A DNA stretch of 64,000 bases from Pseudomonadales bacterium (GCA_023257655.1 JALRBQ010000013.1:124001-188000), one strand, 5' to 3'. Shown: positions 46,858 to 57,778, counted from the stretch's first letter. Made by a program: numbers and translations. Notes: generated by a model from the sequence alone, not told the origin.

Positions 46858-47289
46858 ATGAAACCCGGCTACAAAGCGCTGCTATTTATTACCACCCTGC
46901 TCTTCACCACTGTTCTGCAGGCCCAGTCCGGCGCCTATCGGGCCCGACTGTCACCCATGCCAGTGAATCCACAGACCGTGAAGACCATTACTGGTGGCGG
47001 AGAAGTCAGCGTCACGCTCACAGGCAACAAGCTGGTAGTCACCGGCAGTTTTTCCGGCATGAGTTCGGCCGCGACAATGGCGCATCTGCACAATGGTCCG
47101 CCCGCACAGCCGGGTCCGGTGGTGCAGCAATTGCAGGTGACGGCCGCTCCCGAAGGCACCGTCAGCGCGGAGCTGGAATTGACGCCTGAACAGGTCACGG
47201 CCCTGCAAGCCAACTCGCTCTATATCCAGATTCACAGCTCGACGAATCCCGCCGGCGAATTACGCGGCTGGATTTTCCCCCGTAGCTGA
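46858..47289 (+). CDS. CHRD domain protein
   Basis: VTGSFSGMSSAATMAHLHNGPPAQPGPVV ... LYIQIHSSTNPAGELRGWIFP. Confidence 0.9.
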   Translation: MKPGYKALLFITTLLFTTVLQAQSGAYRARLSPMPVNPQTVKTITGGGEVSVTLTGNKLVVTGSFSGMSSAATMAHLHNGPPAQPGPVVQQLQVTAAPEGTVSAELELTPEQVTALQANSLYIQIHSSTNPAGELRGWIFPRS

Positions 47290-47321
47290 CACACTCAATA
47301 AAATACCAAGAGGCACGTCCC

Positions 47322-49445
47322 ATGCGTTTCACACTTGATGCGACAACCCGATTAGCCGGACTCAGCCTGTTGCTCGGTCTGGGCCTGACCGCCTGTGACA
47401 GCGGCAGCGAAGCGCCGGTGGCAAGCTCGACGGTGGTCGAAGAACTGAACTTTGCCAGCCAGGCCCAGGCAGGCGCGGTCGCCTTTGCCGCGAACTGCGC
47501 GGCCTGTCATGGTCAGAATCTGGAAGGCTCAACACTCGGCCCGATTCTGTCTGGCGCCGCTTTCCTGCAGCGCTGGGGCACCCAGTCGCCAAACCTGTTG
47601 CTGGCCAATATCCAGGCCAATATGCCGCCCGGTGGCAATGCCGGCATCAGTGCGACGGATTACCTGAACATCACCGCGCATCTGCTGAAATCCAATGGCG
47701 TCAACGCCGTCACCGCGGCACTGACCCCGACCACCGATTTCATGATCGCGGAAAACATCTCCCGGGTGGCGGAACAGCAGCAACGTCGTGAGCCCGAATC
47801 ACCCCAGGGCCTGACGGTCGCCGGTACAGTGCCGAACTTCGTGCCTGTGACCGATGCCATGCTCGAGAACCCCGACCCGGCGGACTGGCCAATGCATCGC
47901 CGCACCTACGACGCACACAGTTATTCGCCGCTCGACCAGATCAACACCGGCAACGTGAAGAATCTGCGACTGGAGTGGGTCTGGAACATGTATGAAGGCG
48001 ATTCCGAGCCCGCACCGCTGGTCTATGGTGGCATCGTCTACCTGATTAACCCCGGCAATGTGGTGCAGGCACTCGACGGTAAAACCGGCGAGCTGATCTG
48101 GGAGCACTGGACAGGTCCGGCGAATCGTCAGGACATGCGCAATATTGCGATCTACAACGACAAGATTATCCAGGCCACCACCGATGCCCGTCTGGTCGCC
48201 CTCGATGCCCGCACCGGCGAGAAGGTGTGGGAGACCGAAGTGGCGGATGCGACCAAAGGCTTCTCCAATTCCAGTGGTCCGATCGTCGCCGATGGCAAGG
48301 TCATTCTCGGTCTGGCCGGCTGCCAGCGTTATATTCCTGAAGACTGTTACATCAGCGCCCATGACGCCAACACCGGCGAGTTGCTATGGCGCTTCAACAC
48401 GATCGCCAAAGCCGGCGAACCGGGTGGCGACACCTGGGGCGAGCTCGACAATGTGTTCCGCGCCGGTGGTGAAACCTGGATTACCGGCAGCTATGACCCC
48501 GAGCTGAAACTGACTTACTGGGGCACTGCCCAGCAGAAGCCGTGGGTACCGGTCAGCCGTCATCTCACTATCTTCGACGTCGGCCTGTTCACCAATTCCA
48601 CTGTGGCCGTGAACACCGACACCGGCAAGCTCGACTGGTACTTCCAGCACGTACCGGCCGAAGCCCTGGATCTGGATGAAGTGTTCGAACGCGTCCTCGT
48701 GAATCGCGGCGACGAGAAACTCGTGTTCTCACTCGGCAAGTACGGCATCCTCTGGAAGAACGATCGCGTGTCCGGTCAGTTCAAGGGCTACGTGGAGACA
48801 GTGTTCCAGAATGCCTTCACGAACATCGATCCGCAGACCGGTGAGGTGACCTACCGCGAGGATATCCAGAACGCGAAACTGGATGAATGGACTTCCGCCT
48901 GCCCCAGCAGCACCGGCGGCAAGGACTGGCATTCGATGACCTACCATGAGCCGACCGGCACCATGATCGCGCCGCTCAGCCAGACCTGTCTCGAGAACGC
49001 GGCACGCGAAGTCGCCCTGGTTCAGGGGGGAGGCGGTCTCGCGGCGAGTCGCCAATTCTTTGAGATGCCGGGCACTGATGGCCGCCTCGGCAAGATTGGT
49101 GCTTATAACGTGGATACTATGGAAGAAGTGTGGAATCACCAGCAGCGTGCCTCATTCCACACTGGCACGATGTCCACCGCCGGTGATCTGGTGTTCGCGG
49201 GCGACCTCGATCGTCGCTTCAAAGCCCTCGACGTGAAGACCGGCGAAGTAGTGTGGGAGACTCGTCTGGGAACATCCGTGCAGGGTCACCCCGTTGCCTT
49301 TGCCATCGATGGCAAGGAATACATCGCTGTCACTACCGCGCTCGGTGGTACCAGCCCGCGCCAGGTGCCCGCACTGGTGGCACCGGAAATTACTTATCCA
49401 CAAACCGGCAACGCGATCTACGTGTTCAGCCTGCCGGACCAATAG
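47322..49445 (+). CDS. PQQ-binding-like beta-propeller dehydrogenase with N-terminal cytochrome c
   Basis: CAACHGQNLEGSTLGPIL near the N-terminus; repeated W-motif blades (VQALDGKTGELIWEHW, LVALDARTGEKVWETE, FKALDVKTGEVVWETR). Confidence 0.88.
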   Translation: MRFTLDATTRLAGLSLLLGLGLTACDSGSEAPVASSTVVEELNFASQAQAGAVAFAANCAACHGQNLEGSTLGPILSGAAFLQRWGTQSPNLLLANIQANMPPGGNAGISATDYLNITAHLLKSNGVNAVTAALTPTTDFMIAENISRVAEQQQRREPESPQGLTVAGTVPNFVPVTDAMLENPDPADWPMHRRTYDAHSYSPLDQINTGNVKNLRLEWVWNMYEGDSEPAPLVYGGIVYLINPGNVVQALDGKTGELIWEHWTGPANRQDMRNIAIYNDKIIQATTDARLVALDARTGEKVWETEVADATKGFSNSSGPIVADGKVILGLAGCQRYIPEDCYISAHDANTGELLWRFNTIAKAGEPGGDTWGELDNVFRAGGETWITGSYDPELKLTYWGTAQQKPWVPVSRHLTIFDVGLFTNSTVAVNTDTGKLDWYFQHVPAEALDLDEVFERVLVNRGDEKLVFSLGKYGILWKNDRVSGQFKGYVETVFQNAFTNIDPQTGEVTYREDIQNAKLDEWTSACPSSTGGKDWHSMTYHEPTGTMIAPLSQTCLENAAREVALVQGGGGLAASRQFFEMPGTDGRLGKIGAYNVDTMEEVWNHQQRASFHTGTMSTAGDLVFAGDLDRRFKALDVKTGEVVWETRLGTSVQGHPVAFAIDGKEYIAVTTALGGTSPRQVPALVAPEITYPQTGNAIYVFSLPDQ

Positions 49446-49458
49446 GCCCCGCCCGTGT

Positions 49459-49482
49459 GCGCGCCGGTTTGCACCGGCGCGC
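49459..49482. terminator. Terminator-like GC hairpin after the PQQ-dehydrogenase
   Basis: GCGCGCCGGT-TTGC-ACCGGCGCGC, no clear U-tract. Confidence 0.5.
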
Positions 49483-49549
49483 TGATCCCGGCTGAGTCTG
49501 GTCCCGAGCTGCACGCGCGCCGGCGACGATCCGCCTCTGCGAGCAGCCA

Positions 49550-50104
49550 ATGGCCAAGCGTTACGAACAACTCAATGACGAACTGATCGGCTTCATCGCG
49601 GCGCAGCCGCTGTACTTCGTTGGCACGGCTGCCAATGACGGCACGATCAATGTGTCACCGAAGGGATTCGATTCTCTGCGCGTACTCTCGCCCACACGTG
49701 TCGTCTGGTTGAATCTCACCGGCAGTGGTAACGAGACTGCCGCGCACCTGCAACAGAATCATCGACTCACCATGATGTTCTGCGCCTTCGAAGGCCGTCC
49801 GAAGATTCTGCGGCTCTACGGCAAGGCACAAGTTGTGCATCCGCGTGATTCAGCCTGGCAGGAATTATCCAGTCTGTTTCCCGCCCACAAGAGTGCCAGG
49901 CAATGCGTCGACTTCAGCATCGAGCTGGTGCAGACCTCCTGCGGATTCGGTGTCGGCTTGTTCGACTATCAGGGCGAGAGAGACAATATGCACCTGTGGC
50001 TCGCGAGCAGTGACGAGACCGGTCTGCGAGACTACTGGCGAGAGAAGAACCAGGTCAGCCTCGATGGCCTGCCGACACACATCCTCGAAGATGAAGCAAA
50101 CTAA
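49550..50104 (+). CDS. Pyridoxamine 5'-phosphate oxidase family protein
   Basis: FVGTAANDGTINVSPKGFDSLRVLSPTRVVWLNLTGSGNETAAHLQQNHRLTMMFCAFEGRPKILRLYGKA. Confidence 0.88.
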   Translation: MAKRYEQLNDELIGFIAAQPLYFVGTAANDGTINVSPKGFDSLRVLSPTRVVWLNLTGSGNETAAHLQQNHRLTMMFCAFEGRPKILRLYGKAQVVHPRDSAWQELSSLFPAHKSARQCVDFSIELVQTSCGFGVGLFDYQGERDNMHLWLASSDETGLRDYWREKNQVSLDGLPTHILEDEAN

Positions 50105-50136
50105 GCTGGTCCGTTCAAACCAACCACGGAGTAACC

Positions 50137-50556
50137 ATGTCTGACACCCCTGAAGAGAACAGCACCGACGCGACGCCGGCCGCCAAGCCCGCGAACATAG
50201 GTCGGGTCGAATGGCTCGACCTGACAGTTGAAGATGCCGGACGCGTGCGGAATTTCTACAAGGCCGTGGTGGGCTGGAGCAGTTCCGATGTCCCCATGGG
50301 TTCATACGATGACTATTGCATGAACATGCCAGGCACCCAGGATACCGTCGCGGGTATCTGCCATGCGCGGGGTGTGAACAGTAATCTGCCAAGCCAGTGG
50401 CTCATCTATGTGCGGGTGGCGAGTGTCGCGGACAGCGTGGTCCAGTGCGAGAAACTGGGTGGTCGTGTGCTACAGGCGCCACGGCGCATGGCGGGAAGCA
50501 ATTTCTGCGTGATTCAGGATCCTGCCGGCGCCGTGATGGCGCTGATGTCCGACTAG
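50137..50556 (+). CDS. VOC/glyoxalase family protein
   Basis: RVEWLDLTVEDAGRVRNFYKAVVGWSSSDVPMG ... FCVIQDPAGAVMALM. Confidence 0.9.
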   Translation: MSDTPEENSTDATPAAKPANIGRVEWLDLTVEDAGRVRNFYKAVVGWSSSDVPMGSYDDYCMNMPGTQDTVAGICHARGVNSNLPSQWLIYVRVASVADSVVQCEKLGGRVLQAPRRMAGSNFCVIQDPAGAVMALMSD

Positions 50557-50778
50557 GCGCCGCCCGACGCTGCCAGACGCCATTTGAAATCGTCTGCAAT
50601 CCCCTTTACCCTGTTCTGACGCCTTCTCTGTCGAAGAGTCCGGGCCAGTTGCCGGTCTCTCGTCAATAATCACCAACAGTGATCTAAGTCCGGCGGTTCG
50701 AACCCGCAGGGCTGTTACAATGGGCCGGCTGGCAGCGCAAGAGCCGGTCCTGAGCAGTAAGCACACAAAACCCAATCC

Positions 50779-52530
50779 ATGCCCAAATCCAACTCCAGAT
50801 TGTCTGCCTACTGCAGGGTGCTCAGCCTGTTGCTGCTGCCCTGGCTGGTGTGTGCGAGTCAGGCGGCCGAAGAGGGACTACCGGTACTTAACGTCACGGG
50901 TGCCGACGCGGAACTGGAACGCAATATCCGCGCCCATGTCTCGCTGACCGGACTCGACTGCGCAACGCCGATCGCGCGCCTGAATCGACTGTTGCCCGAG
51001 ATGCGCCAGAATCTGCTCCGAGCCAGTCGGGCGCTCGGCTACTACCGGATGGAGAGCGAGATCACTCTCGGACAGTCCGCGACGTGCTGGTCGCTTAACA
51101 TGCATCTCGAACCCGGTCCGCGCGTGACCGTGTCAGACATCAACATTGCCATCAGCAGTTCCGAGAACCTGTTCGCCGGTCTCTACGACAATCTGTCCAT
51201 GCGCGTCGGCGAACCTCTCAATCACGCCGCGTATGAACAGATCAAGTCCGACCTCAGCGGGCTGGCGGTGGAGCAGGGCTTCTTCGCCGCGCGTTTCGCG
51301 AGTTCGCAATTACAGCTCGACCTGCAGTCGAATACGGCGAGCTTCGACATTGAATTCGATCCAGGTGAGCGCTTTCGTTTTGGTGCAATCATGATCGACC
51401 CGATCGCGGAACTGTCCGATGAATTCATTCGCCGTTACATCGAATTCAGCGCTGACGCCTACTATTCCGCCTCCACCCTGCTGGAACTGCGCAATGCGCT
51501 TAATAATAGTCAGTACTTCAGTGAAGTTTCGGTGACGCCGTCGCTCAGCGAAGCCGAGAATCAACGCATTCCGATTCAGGTTGTGTTGCGCACCCGTCCA
51601 CGTCGCGTCTATTCCGCGGGCACCGGCGTAACAACCGATATCGGTCCACGACTGCGTCTGGACTACGAAGACCGATATCTGAATCCGAGTGGCAACAAAT
51701 TTGAAGTGAAATCCGGCGCCTCGCCAATTCAGCAGAACATCGACCTCAATTACCTGATACCGATGAGTAAACCCGCCACGGAGAGCTTGCAGATTTCCAG
51801 TGGCTTCCTGCGCGAGGACAATGACACCTACCAGAACAAGACGACAAAACTGGGTGTCACTTACAGCACAATTAATCGTTTTAACTGGCGGCAGAACCTG
51901 TTCACGAACTACCAGCACGACGACTACACACTGAACGACGAGAGAGAGATTGCAGATATTCTGCTGGGCGGCCTTAACCTGAGCCGCACTCGTGCCAATG
52001 ATGCGCTGTATCCAACCAAGGGCTGGCGTCTGTTCGGCCAGATCAGCGGCGCTTCCGCCGACCTGCTGTCGACAACGACCTTCCTGCAACTCAATCTCGC
52101 CGGCAAATTGATCCAGGGCGTCGGCGTGGGCCGGGTGTTGCTGAAATTCGAAGCCGGAACCACGCTCGTCGATGATTTCGCCGATCTGCCGGTATCCCTG
52201 AAATATTTCAGCGGCGGTGACCAGAGCGTGCGAGGCTATCGCTACCAGTCATTGGGCCCGCTCAATGCTGACGGGGAAGTCGAGGGTGGCAAGCACGTAC
52301 TCTCCGCCGGAATCGAATACGACTTTCCGGTCGCGAATAACTGGAAGATGGCGGTATTCACGGATGCCGGTAACGCCTTCGACAACTGGAACGATTACCG
52401 GCTGAACAAGAGTCTGGGTGTGGGCATTCGCTGGCTGTCACCTATTGGTCCGATTCGTTTCGATCTCGCGTCGGCACTGGACAATGACAACAAGCTGCGG
52501 CTGCACATCACGATGGGGCCAGACCTGTGA
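50779..52530 (+). CDS. tamA: TamA-like Omp85 family assembly protein
   Basis: POTRA-like repeats then beta-barrel; GGDQSVRGYRYQSLGP motif; overlaps TamB by 4 bp. Confidence 0.93.
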   Translation: MPKSNSRLSAYCRVLSLLLLPWLVCASQAAEEGLPVLNVTGADAELERNIRAHVSLTGLDCATPIARLNRLLPEMRQNLLRASRALGYYRMESEITLGQSATCWSLNMHLEPGPRVTVSDINIAISSSENLFAGLYDNLSMRVGEPLNHAAYEQIKSDLSGLAVEQGFFAARFASSQLQLDLQSNTASFDIEFDPGERFRFGAIMIDPIAELSDEFIRRYIEFSADAYYSASTLLELRNALNNSQYFSEVSVTPSLSEAENQRIPIQVVLRTRPRRVYSAGTGVTTDIGPRLRLDYEDRYLNPSGNKFEVKSGASPIQQNIDLNYLIPMSKPATESLQISSGFLREDNDTYQNKTTKLGVTYSTINRFNWRQNLFTNYQHDDYTLNDEREIADILLGGLNLSRTRANDALYPTKGWRLFGQISGASADLLSTTTFLQLNLAGKLIQGVGVGRVLLKFEAGTTLVDDFADLPVSLKYFSGGDQSVRGYRYQSLGPLNADGEVEGGKHVLSAGIEYDFPVANNWKMAVFTDAGNAFDNWNDYRLNKSLGVGIRWLSPIGPIRFDLASALDNDNKLRLHITMGPDL

Positions 52531-55500
52531 CCCTCACCCACTCTCGTCTCATTCGATTCAGTCTATGGAGCCTCGGCAGTCTCGTTGGCGCTATTCTGCT
52601 ACTACTCGGTGTCGTCAGCCTGCTGCTGTATACCGAGGGCGGCAGCCGCCGTGTAACCGAGACCCTGTTCACTCGGCTCAATACCCTGGACGGCATCGAC
52701 GTTTCGAGTGGTCGCATCTCCGGCAACCTGCTGCGCGGCCTGACCCTGGATGGAGTTCTTGTGCATACGCCGGCAGCCGACATCCGCGCAAACTCTGTGC
52801 GCGCAAGCTGGAATCCCTATTCCATCCTGTCCGGCAATTTCACGCTGTCTGCGCTGGAAGTCGACGCGCTGCAGGTGAATGTGCTGGCGGATGACAATGC
52901 CGCTCCCGTCGACGTCATCGCCGCCTTGCAACTGCAGCCACTGCCGATCGATGTGGCTGTTGGTCGGCTTCGGGTGTCAGATTTCGAACTGACAGGCGCG
53001 GCACCGGCGATCGCGATTACCGAGCTGACTCTCGGCGCGTCGCTTAACGGTCAGAACCTGCGGCTGCGCGATGCCCGCGTCACCCTGGCTGACCTGAGCC
53101 TGGAGCTGGAGCTGCAGGCTGCGCTGCGCGACAACATTCCGCTGCAGGCCACAGTGAACTGGGAGTACCGCGGACCGCTCTTTGCCAACTATCAACTAGC
53201 TGTTGGTAACGCGGCGGTTACCGGTGATCTGGAAAACCTCGCAGTCGAGCATGCCCTGCTGGCACCAGAGGCCATACAGAGCAGTGGCGAGTTGCACGCA
53301 CCGCTGTCCGAGACAGAGCGCAGCCTGCGTTTCACGCATTCCACGGCGGCGTTGCGCCTGCCTTACGAGGTTATGGAAGCCGTAGAGTTCCGTGATGTCA
53401 GTCTGGAGACGCGCTGGACCGGCGCAGATCTGGCGATGACATTGGACAGTGGCGTCACGAGTGCCGTTTTACCCCAGGCCCACCTGACCGCCACCGGTTC
53501 GCTGCTAGGCTCCGTGCTGACGATCGATACCGTGCAACTTGCCACGGACACCGGAGCGTTGAGCGGCGACAGCCGGATCGACTGGACCGGGCCGGTCGAG
53601 ATCGCCTCGCATTTTGCCCTGACCGAGTCGAATCCCCTGCAATACCTGCCAACTTCGCTGCCCATCGATCTCCGGGATATCTCCGGCAGCGGCCAGATCG
53701 ACTACCGCTATCTCGAAGACGAAAATCGGGTCGACCTGAGTCTGGATAGCTTCGATGGTTTTCTCGGGGAGTATCCCCTCACCGGACGCGCCGAATTGCA
53801 CAGCCGGGATACTGCCATTCAGTTTGATAGCCTGAAGCTGCGTACCAGCAGTAATTCCATCGACCTGTCCGGCACCGTGGACGAGACCGTCAATCTGAAC
53901 TGGCACATCGACGCCCCGGCATTGCAGCAGTTGCTGACGGGCTACACCGGCGTGGTGTCTGGCACCGGCAGCCTTATCGGCAACCTCGACGATCCCGGTG
54001 TCGCCGGGGCACTGCAAGTTCGCGACTTCGCGACGGGACCAGTGACGGTGGCCGCAGCGGACATCACACTGGCCGGGACACTGGCTGATCTCGAGAGTGC
54101 CGCCAGCCTGACCGAGGTGGCAATTAAGAGCGAAACGGGCTCCGCGCAGCTGGAGCGCCTCACGCTGGAGTTCGCGGGTGGTCGCGCCGCCCACACCGTG
54201 CAGGCCGAGATTGCGTCGGAGTACGGCGCGCTCTCACTGCGCCTGCAAGGCGGGCTTCCCGACGGCACCGCGGACCAATGGCAGGGCAATCTGATAGCTA
54301 CGGAACTGCAAGGCGACTTCGGACACTGGACGCAACAGGGTGGTCCCCGCCCGTTGACCCTGTCACGCACCGCTTCGCGCCTGCCGGAAACTTGCTGGAC
54401 CCAGCAAGCCACACGCGCGTGTGTGACGCTAACTCAGCGTACCGCCGATCAGTTCGGACTGAGCCTGACCGTCTCGAATTTCCCGCTCAGTGAATTCAAT
54501 GCGGAAACCGGCGCCGACGCGCTCATTCCCTGGCCGGTGCTGCCGCGATTACCGGTCGGCATCCGGCTGGCAGGAGCGACGAATGCCACACTTACCGGGG
54601 TAATCGATCTCGCCACGACGCCACAGATGCAATTCGAGGTGGCGTCTCAGCAGGCGGTGTTGACGATAGCGAGCACAACGACCACGGATGCTGCCATCGA
54701 CGATGCCTTGCTGACGCCGGAGATACAGCAATACGACTGGGATGTCCTGCGCATCGAAGGCAGTTATACCGATGGTAATTGGCGCTTGCAGAGCAGCGCC
54801 GAGTTATCGCAACAGAATCTCGCCGGCACTACCCTGGGCCTGCGCGGTCTGCTCGACAGCGAGATCGCCATCGACGGCGCTGGCAATCTCGGAGGTAATC
54901 TGTCGGCCCGCTTCGATGAGCTTGGCTGGGTTCAGGCCTTCCTGCCGGAGCTGAGTAATGTGAGCGGCAATCTGGTTGGACAGGCTTCGGTCAGTGGCAC
55001 GCTGGCTGCCCCGGTGTTCGCCGGCGAGCTGGACCTGCGCCAGGGGCAGGCCGACCTGGCCGCTCTCGGACTGCACTTCACCGGCGCCAATTCGGCGCTT
55101 CGTGTGCGAGAGACGGGTGAGGCGCAATTCGATGGCGGCCTGACTTCCAACGCGGGGAACATCGCTTTCTCCGGCTCGTTCACTGACCTCTATCAGGCAT
55201 CCCGACAGTTGCAGGCAGAGCTCTCAGGCAGCCGATTCCAGGTCTCCAACACCACGGACGCAATTATGGAACTGTCGCCGGATCTGCGAGTCACGGCGGA
55301 TCGCAACCTCATTCATCTCACTGGCAATCTGGATATACCACTTCTCACTCTCGTTCTACGGGAACTGCCTGAGAGCGCCGTCGATATTTCGCGCGACACG
55401 GTTATTGTCAATTTTCCGGAAGACCGTCCCGAGCTCGGCAGAACCATTACGGCGAGCGAGAACACGCTGTTCGATATTCCGGTTGCGGCCGAGATCAATC

Positions 55501-56180
55501 TCACGCTCGGTGAGGCCGTCACCGTATCGGGATTTGGAATGGATGCGGACCTGGGCGGACAATTGGCGATACAACAACGACCCGACGGCAGTAATCTCAC
55601 CTACGGCGAGCTGGCCATCGCCAAAGGCAGTTACCGGATCTACGGCCAGGAACTGAATCTGAGTCAGGGCAAGCTGCTGTTCTTCGGTGCTGTCGATAAT
55701 CCCGCGCTGGATATTCGGGCGACACGGGAAGTGGAAGGGGTGACTGTGGGAGTGTTGATGAACGGCACACTCAAGAACATCCGATCTCAGCTGTTTTCCA
55801 CGCCTGCCTTGCCGGAAAACGACATCATCGCCGTTCTGGTGACCGGCCGTCCCTATTCCGAGATGGGCGAACAGGATGGCAACGCCGTGATTGGTGCGAT
55901 CGCCGCGCTCGGTCTCGACAAGGGACAGGGTTTGACGTCCCAGATTCGCGACACTCTGGGCCTGGATACGTTCGGCATCAACAGTACCGGCAACATCAAC
56001 AGCAGTATGCTGACAATCGGTAAATATCTGACGCCGGATATCTTTATTCACTACGGTGTCGGGCTGTTCGATCGACAATCCAAGATTGCCATCGACTACA
56101 GCCTCAGCGAACGCGTGAAGTTACAGGCCGAATCTGGCGAGTATCAGAGCCTTGACGTGACGTATCGCGTCGAACGCTGA
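52527..56180 (+). CDS. tamB: TamB-like translocation and assembly module
   Basis: Very long beta-repeat protein, C-terminal DUF490 (FSTPALPENDIIAVLVTGRP ... GKYLTPDIFIHYGVGLFDRQSKIAIDYSLSERVKLQAESGEYQSLDVTYRVER). Confidence 0.95.
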   Translation: MTLTHSRLIRFSLWSLGSLVGAILLLLGVVSLLLYTEGGSRRVTETLFTRLNTLDGIDVSSGRISGNLLRGLTLDGVLVHTPAADIRANSVRASWNPYSILSGNFTLSALEVDALQVNVLADDNAAPVDVIAALQLQPLPIDVAVGRLRVSDFELTGAAPAIAITELTLGASLNGQNLRLRDARVTLADLSLELELQAALRDNIPLQATVNWEYRGPLFANYQLAVGNAAVTGDLENLAVEHALLAPEAIQSSGELHAPLSETERSLRFTHSTAALRLPYEVMEAVEFRDVSLETRWTGADLAMTLDSGVTSAVLPQAHLTATGSLLGSVLTIDTVQLATDTGALSGDSRIDWTGPVEIASHFALTESNPLQYLPTSLPIDLRDISGSGQIDYRYLEDENRVDLSLDSFDGFLGEYPLTGRAELHSRDTAIQFDSLKLRTSSNSIDLSGTVDETVNLNWHIDAPALQQLLTGYTGVVSGTGSLIGNLDDPGVAGALQVRDFATGPVTVAAADITLAGTLADLESAASLTEVAIKSETGSAQLERLTLEFAGGRAAHTVQAEIASEYGALSLRLQGGLPDGTADQWQGNLIATELQGDFGHWTQQGGPRPLTLSRTASRLPETCWTQQATRACVTLTQRTADQFGLSLTVSNFPLSEFNAETGADALIPWPVLPRLPVGIRLAGATNATLTGVIDLATTPQMQFEVASQQAVLTIASTTTTDAAIDDALLTPEIQQYDWDVLRIEGSYTDGNWRLQSSAELSQQNLAGTTLGLRGLLDSEIAIDGAGNLGGNLSARFDELGWVQAFLPELSNVSGNLVGQASVSGTLAAPVFAGELDLRQGQADLAALGLHFTGANSALRVRETGEAQFDGGLTSNAGNIAFSGSFTDLYQASRQLQAELSGSRFQVSNTTDAIMELSPDLRVTADRNLIHLTGNLDIPLLTLVLRELPESAVDISRDTVIVNFPEDRPELGRTITASENTLFDIPVAAEINLTLGEAVTVSGFGMDADLGGQLAIQQRPDGSNLTYGELAIAKGSYRIYGQELNLSQGKLLFFGAVDNPALDIRATREVEGVTVGVLMNGTLKNIRSQLFSTPALPENDIIAVLVTGRPYSEMGEQDGNAVIGAIAALGLDKGQGLTSQIRDTLGLDTFGINSTGNINSSMLTIGKYLTPDIFIHYGVGLFDRQSKIAIDYSLSERVKLQAESGEYQSLDVTYRVER

Positions 56181-56186
56181 GTCACC

Positions 56187-57059
56187 TTACGCTGAGGTGG
56201 AAGCGACGAGCGTACCGGCGTTGTAGTCATTGATTGCCTGGTGGATCTGCTCGGGACTGTTCATCACAAACGGACCATAGTGCACGATCGGTTCGCCAAT
56301 CGGCTTCCCGGTGATGACGAGTACGCGTGTATCGGCGCTGCCTTTCAGTACCAACTTGTCGCCGCGGGACAGGCGTGCCAGATGGCCCTTGCTGAGCGGA
56401 AACCCGCCGCTGCCAATGGTGAGGTTGCCTTCGTAGATATACACCAGAGCGGTGTAATTCTCCGGCACACTCACGTGCAACTCTGAATCGTCAGTGAGGG
56501 CGATGTCCAGATACCCCGGATCGGTGCTGAGTCCGGTTACGACTCCCTTGACCGGTGTGCCATTAATGGCCAGTTCACCGGCGATCGCCTTGATCTGCGC
56601 ACCCGCTACGGTGTATCCGGGAATGCGGTCAGCGGCGATGTCGTTGTACGTGGCAGGTGTCATTTTTTCCGCTGCCGGCAGGTTCACCCACAGCTGAAAA
56701 CCGCGCATATGCCCCTCTTCCTGCTTGGGCATTTCTGAATGGATGACGCCGGACCCGGCTTTCATCCATTGCACGTCGCCGGGTTGCAGCAAGCCAACGT
56801 TACCCATGTGGTCACGATGCTCCATCAGGCCTTCGAGCATATAGGTCACGGTCTCGAAGCCGCGATGCGGATGGGAGGGGAAGCCGCCAATGTAGTCTGC
56901 TGCCTTGTCGGAACCGAATTCATCCAGCATCAGAAACGGATCAAATCGTTCCAGGTTATTGCCGCCGAACACGCGCTTGAGCTGAACTCCGTCGCCGTCA
57001 CTCGCGGCGCGGGCCAGCAGGACTTCTTCCACTCGTCTGTCAGTATTCGCTGTGTTCAT
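56187..57059 (-). CDS. Pirin family protein
   Basis: FDPFLMLDEFGSDKAADYIGGFPSHPHRGFETVTYMLEGLMEHRDHMGN ... DVQWMKAGSGVIHSEMP; start refined. Confidence 0.95.
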   Translation of the reverse strand: MNTANTDRRVEEVLLARAASDGDGVQLKRVFGGNNLERFDPFLMLDEFGSDKAADYIGGFPSHPHRGFETVTYMLEGLMEHRDHMGNVGLLQPGDVQWMKAGSGVIHSEMPKQEEGHMRGFQLWVNLPAAEKMTPATYNDIAADRIPGYTVAGAQIKAIAGELAINGTPVKGVVTGLSTDPGYLDIALTDDSELHVSVPENYTALVYIYEGNLTIGSGGFPLSKGHLARLSRGDKLVLKGSADTRVLVITGKPIGEPIVHYGPFVMNSPEQIHQAINDYNAGTLVASTSA

Positions 57060-57259
57060 GTGAATTCTCCTGGTCAATGGATCGCCTATATGGAGGTCCA
57101 CCCGTGCAAATTCAAGCGCTGCCGCCGCCGTCCCGGTCCGCACCGGGACGCCAGACAGGCTTGCGAGCCACGTCACGCGTGGTTTTCCCTATTCAGGTAG
57201 GGTTCATACGGTGCGCCTATACTGGCGGTTCAGTCGTGCTCAAAAGGGAGACGGAAACC

Positions 57260-57778
57260 ATGCAAAAATACCTCGCCGGCGTGATTCTTCTGGTCAGTCT
57301 TGGGCTGAGTCAGACGGCGGCCGCGGACAGTCGCGACCATCACCGCTCATATCGCGGATCGAGCTTCGGCTCACATTATCGCGGATTCGATCGCTACAGC
57401 TCCCGCTACTATTCGTCGTACCGCGCCAATCCCTATCATTATGGCGTTTCCCGTCGTGGCGGCTTCGATTTCTCCTACAACAATCGCTACTACCGACATC
57501 GCGACAATGAGGCCGGCATATTTGTCGGCGGACTCGTTCTGGGCTCACTGCTCACCCGGCCGTATTACAGCAGACCGCCCGAGCGGGTTATCTATCGCTC
57601 TGTTCCTGTTGTTCAACGTCCCGAAGTGATCGTGGTTCGTGATGCTGACCGCGTCACGCCCTCGTCCACAGGGCGACGCCTGTTACGGGATCTGGATGGC
57701 AATTGCTTCGAGATCGAGAGAGATGAAGCCGGCAACGAGATTCGCGTACAATTGGACGCGTCGGAGTGCCGTTTCTAG
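57260..57778 (+). CDS. Secreted Tyr/Arg/Ser-rich hypothetical protein
   Basis: Signal peptide MQKYLAGVILLVSLGLSQTAAA, then YRGSSFGSHYRGFDRYSSRYYSSYRANPYHYG; start refined. Confidence 0.75.
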   Translation: MQKYLAGVILLVSLGLSQTAAADSRDHHRSYRGSSFGSHYRGFDRYSSRYYSSYRANPYHYGVSRRGGFDFSYNNRYYRHRDNEAGIFVGGLVLGSLLTRPYYSRPPERVIYRSVPVVQRPEVIVVRDADRVTPSSTGRRLLRDLDGNCFEIERDEAGNEIRVQLDASECRF

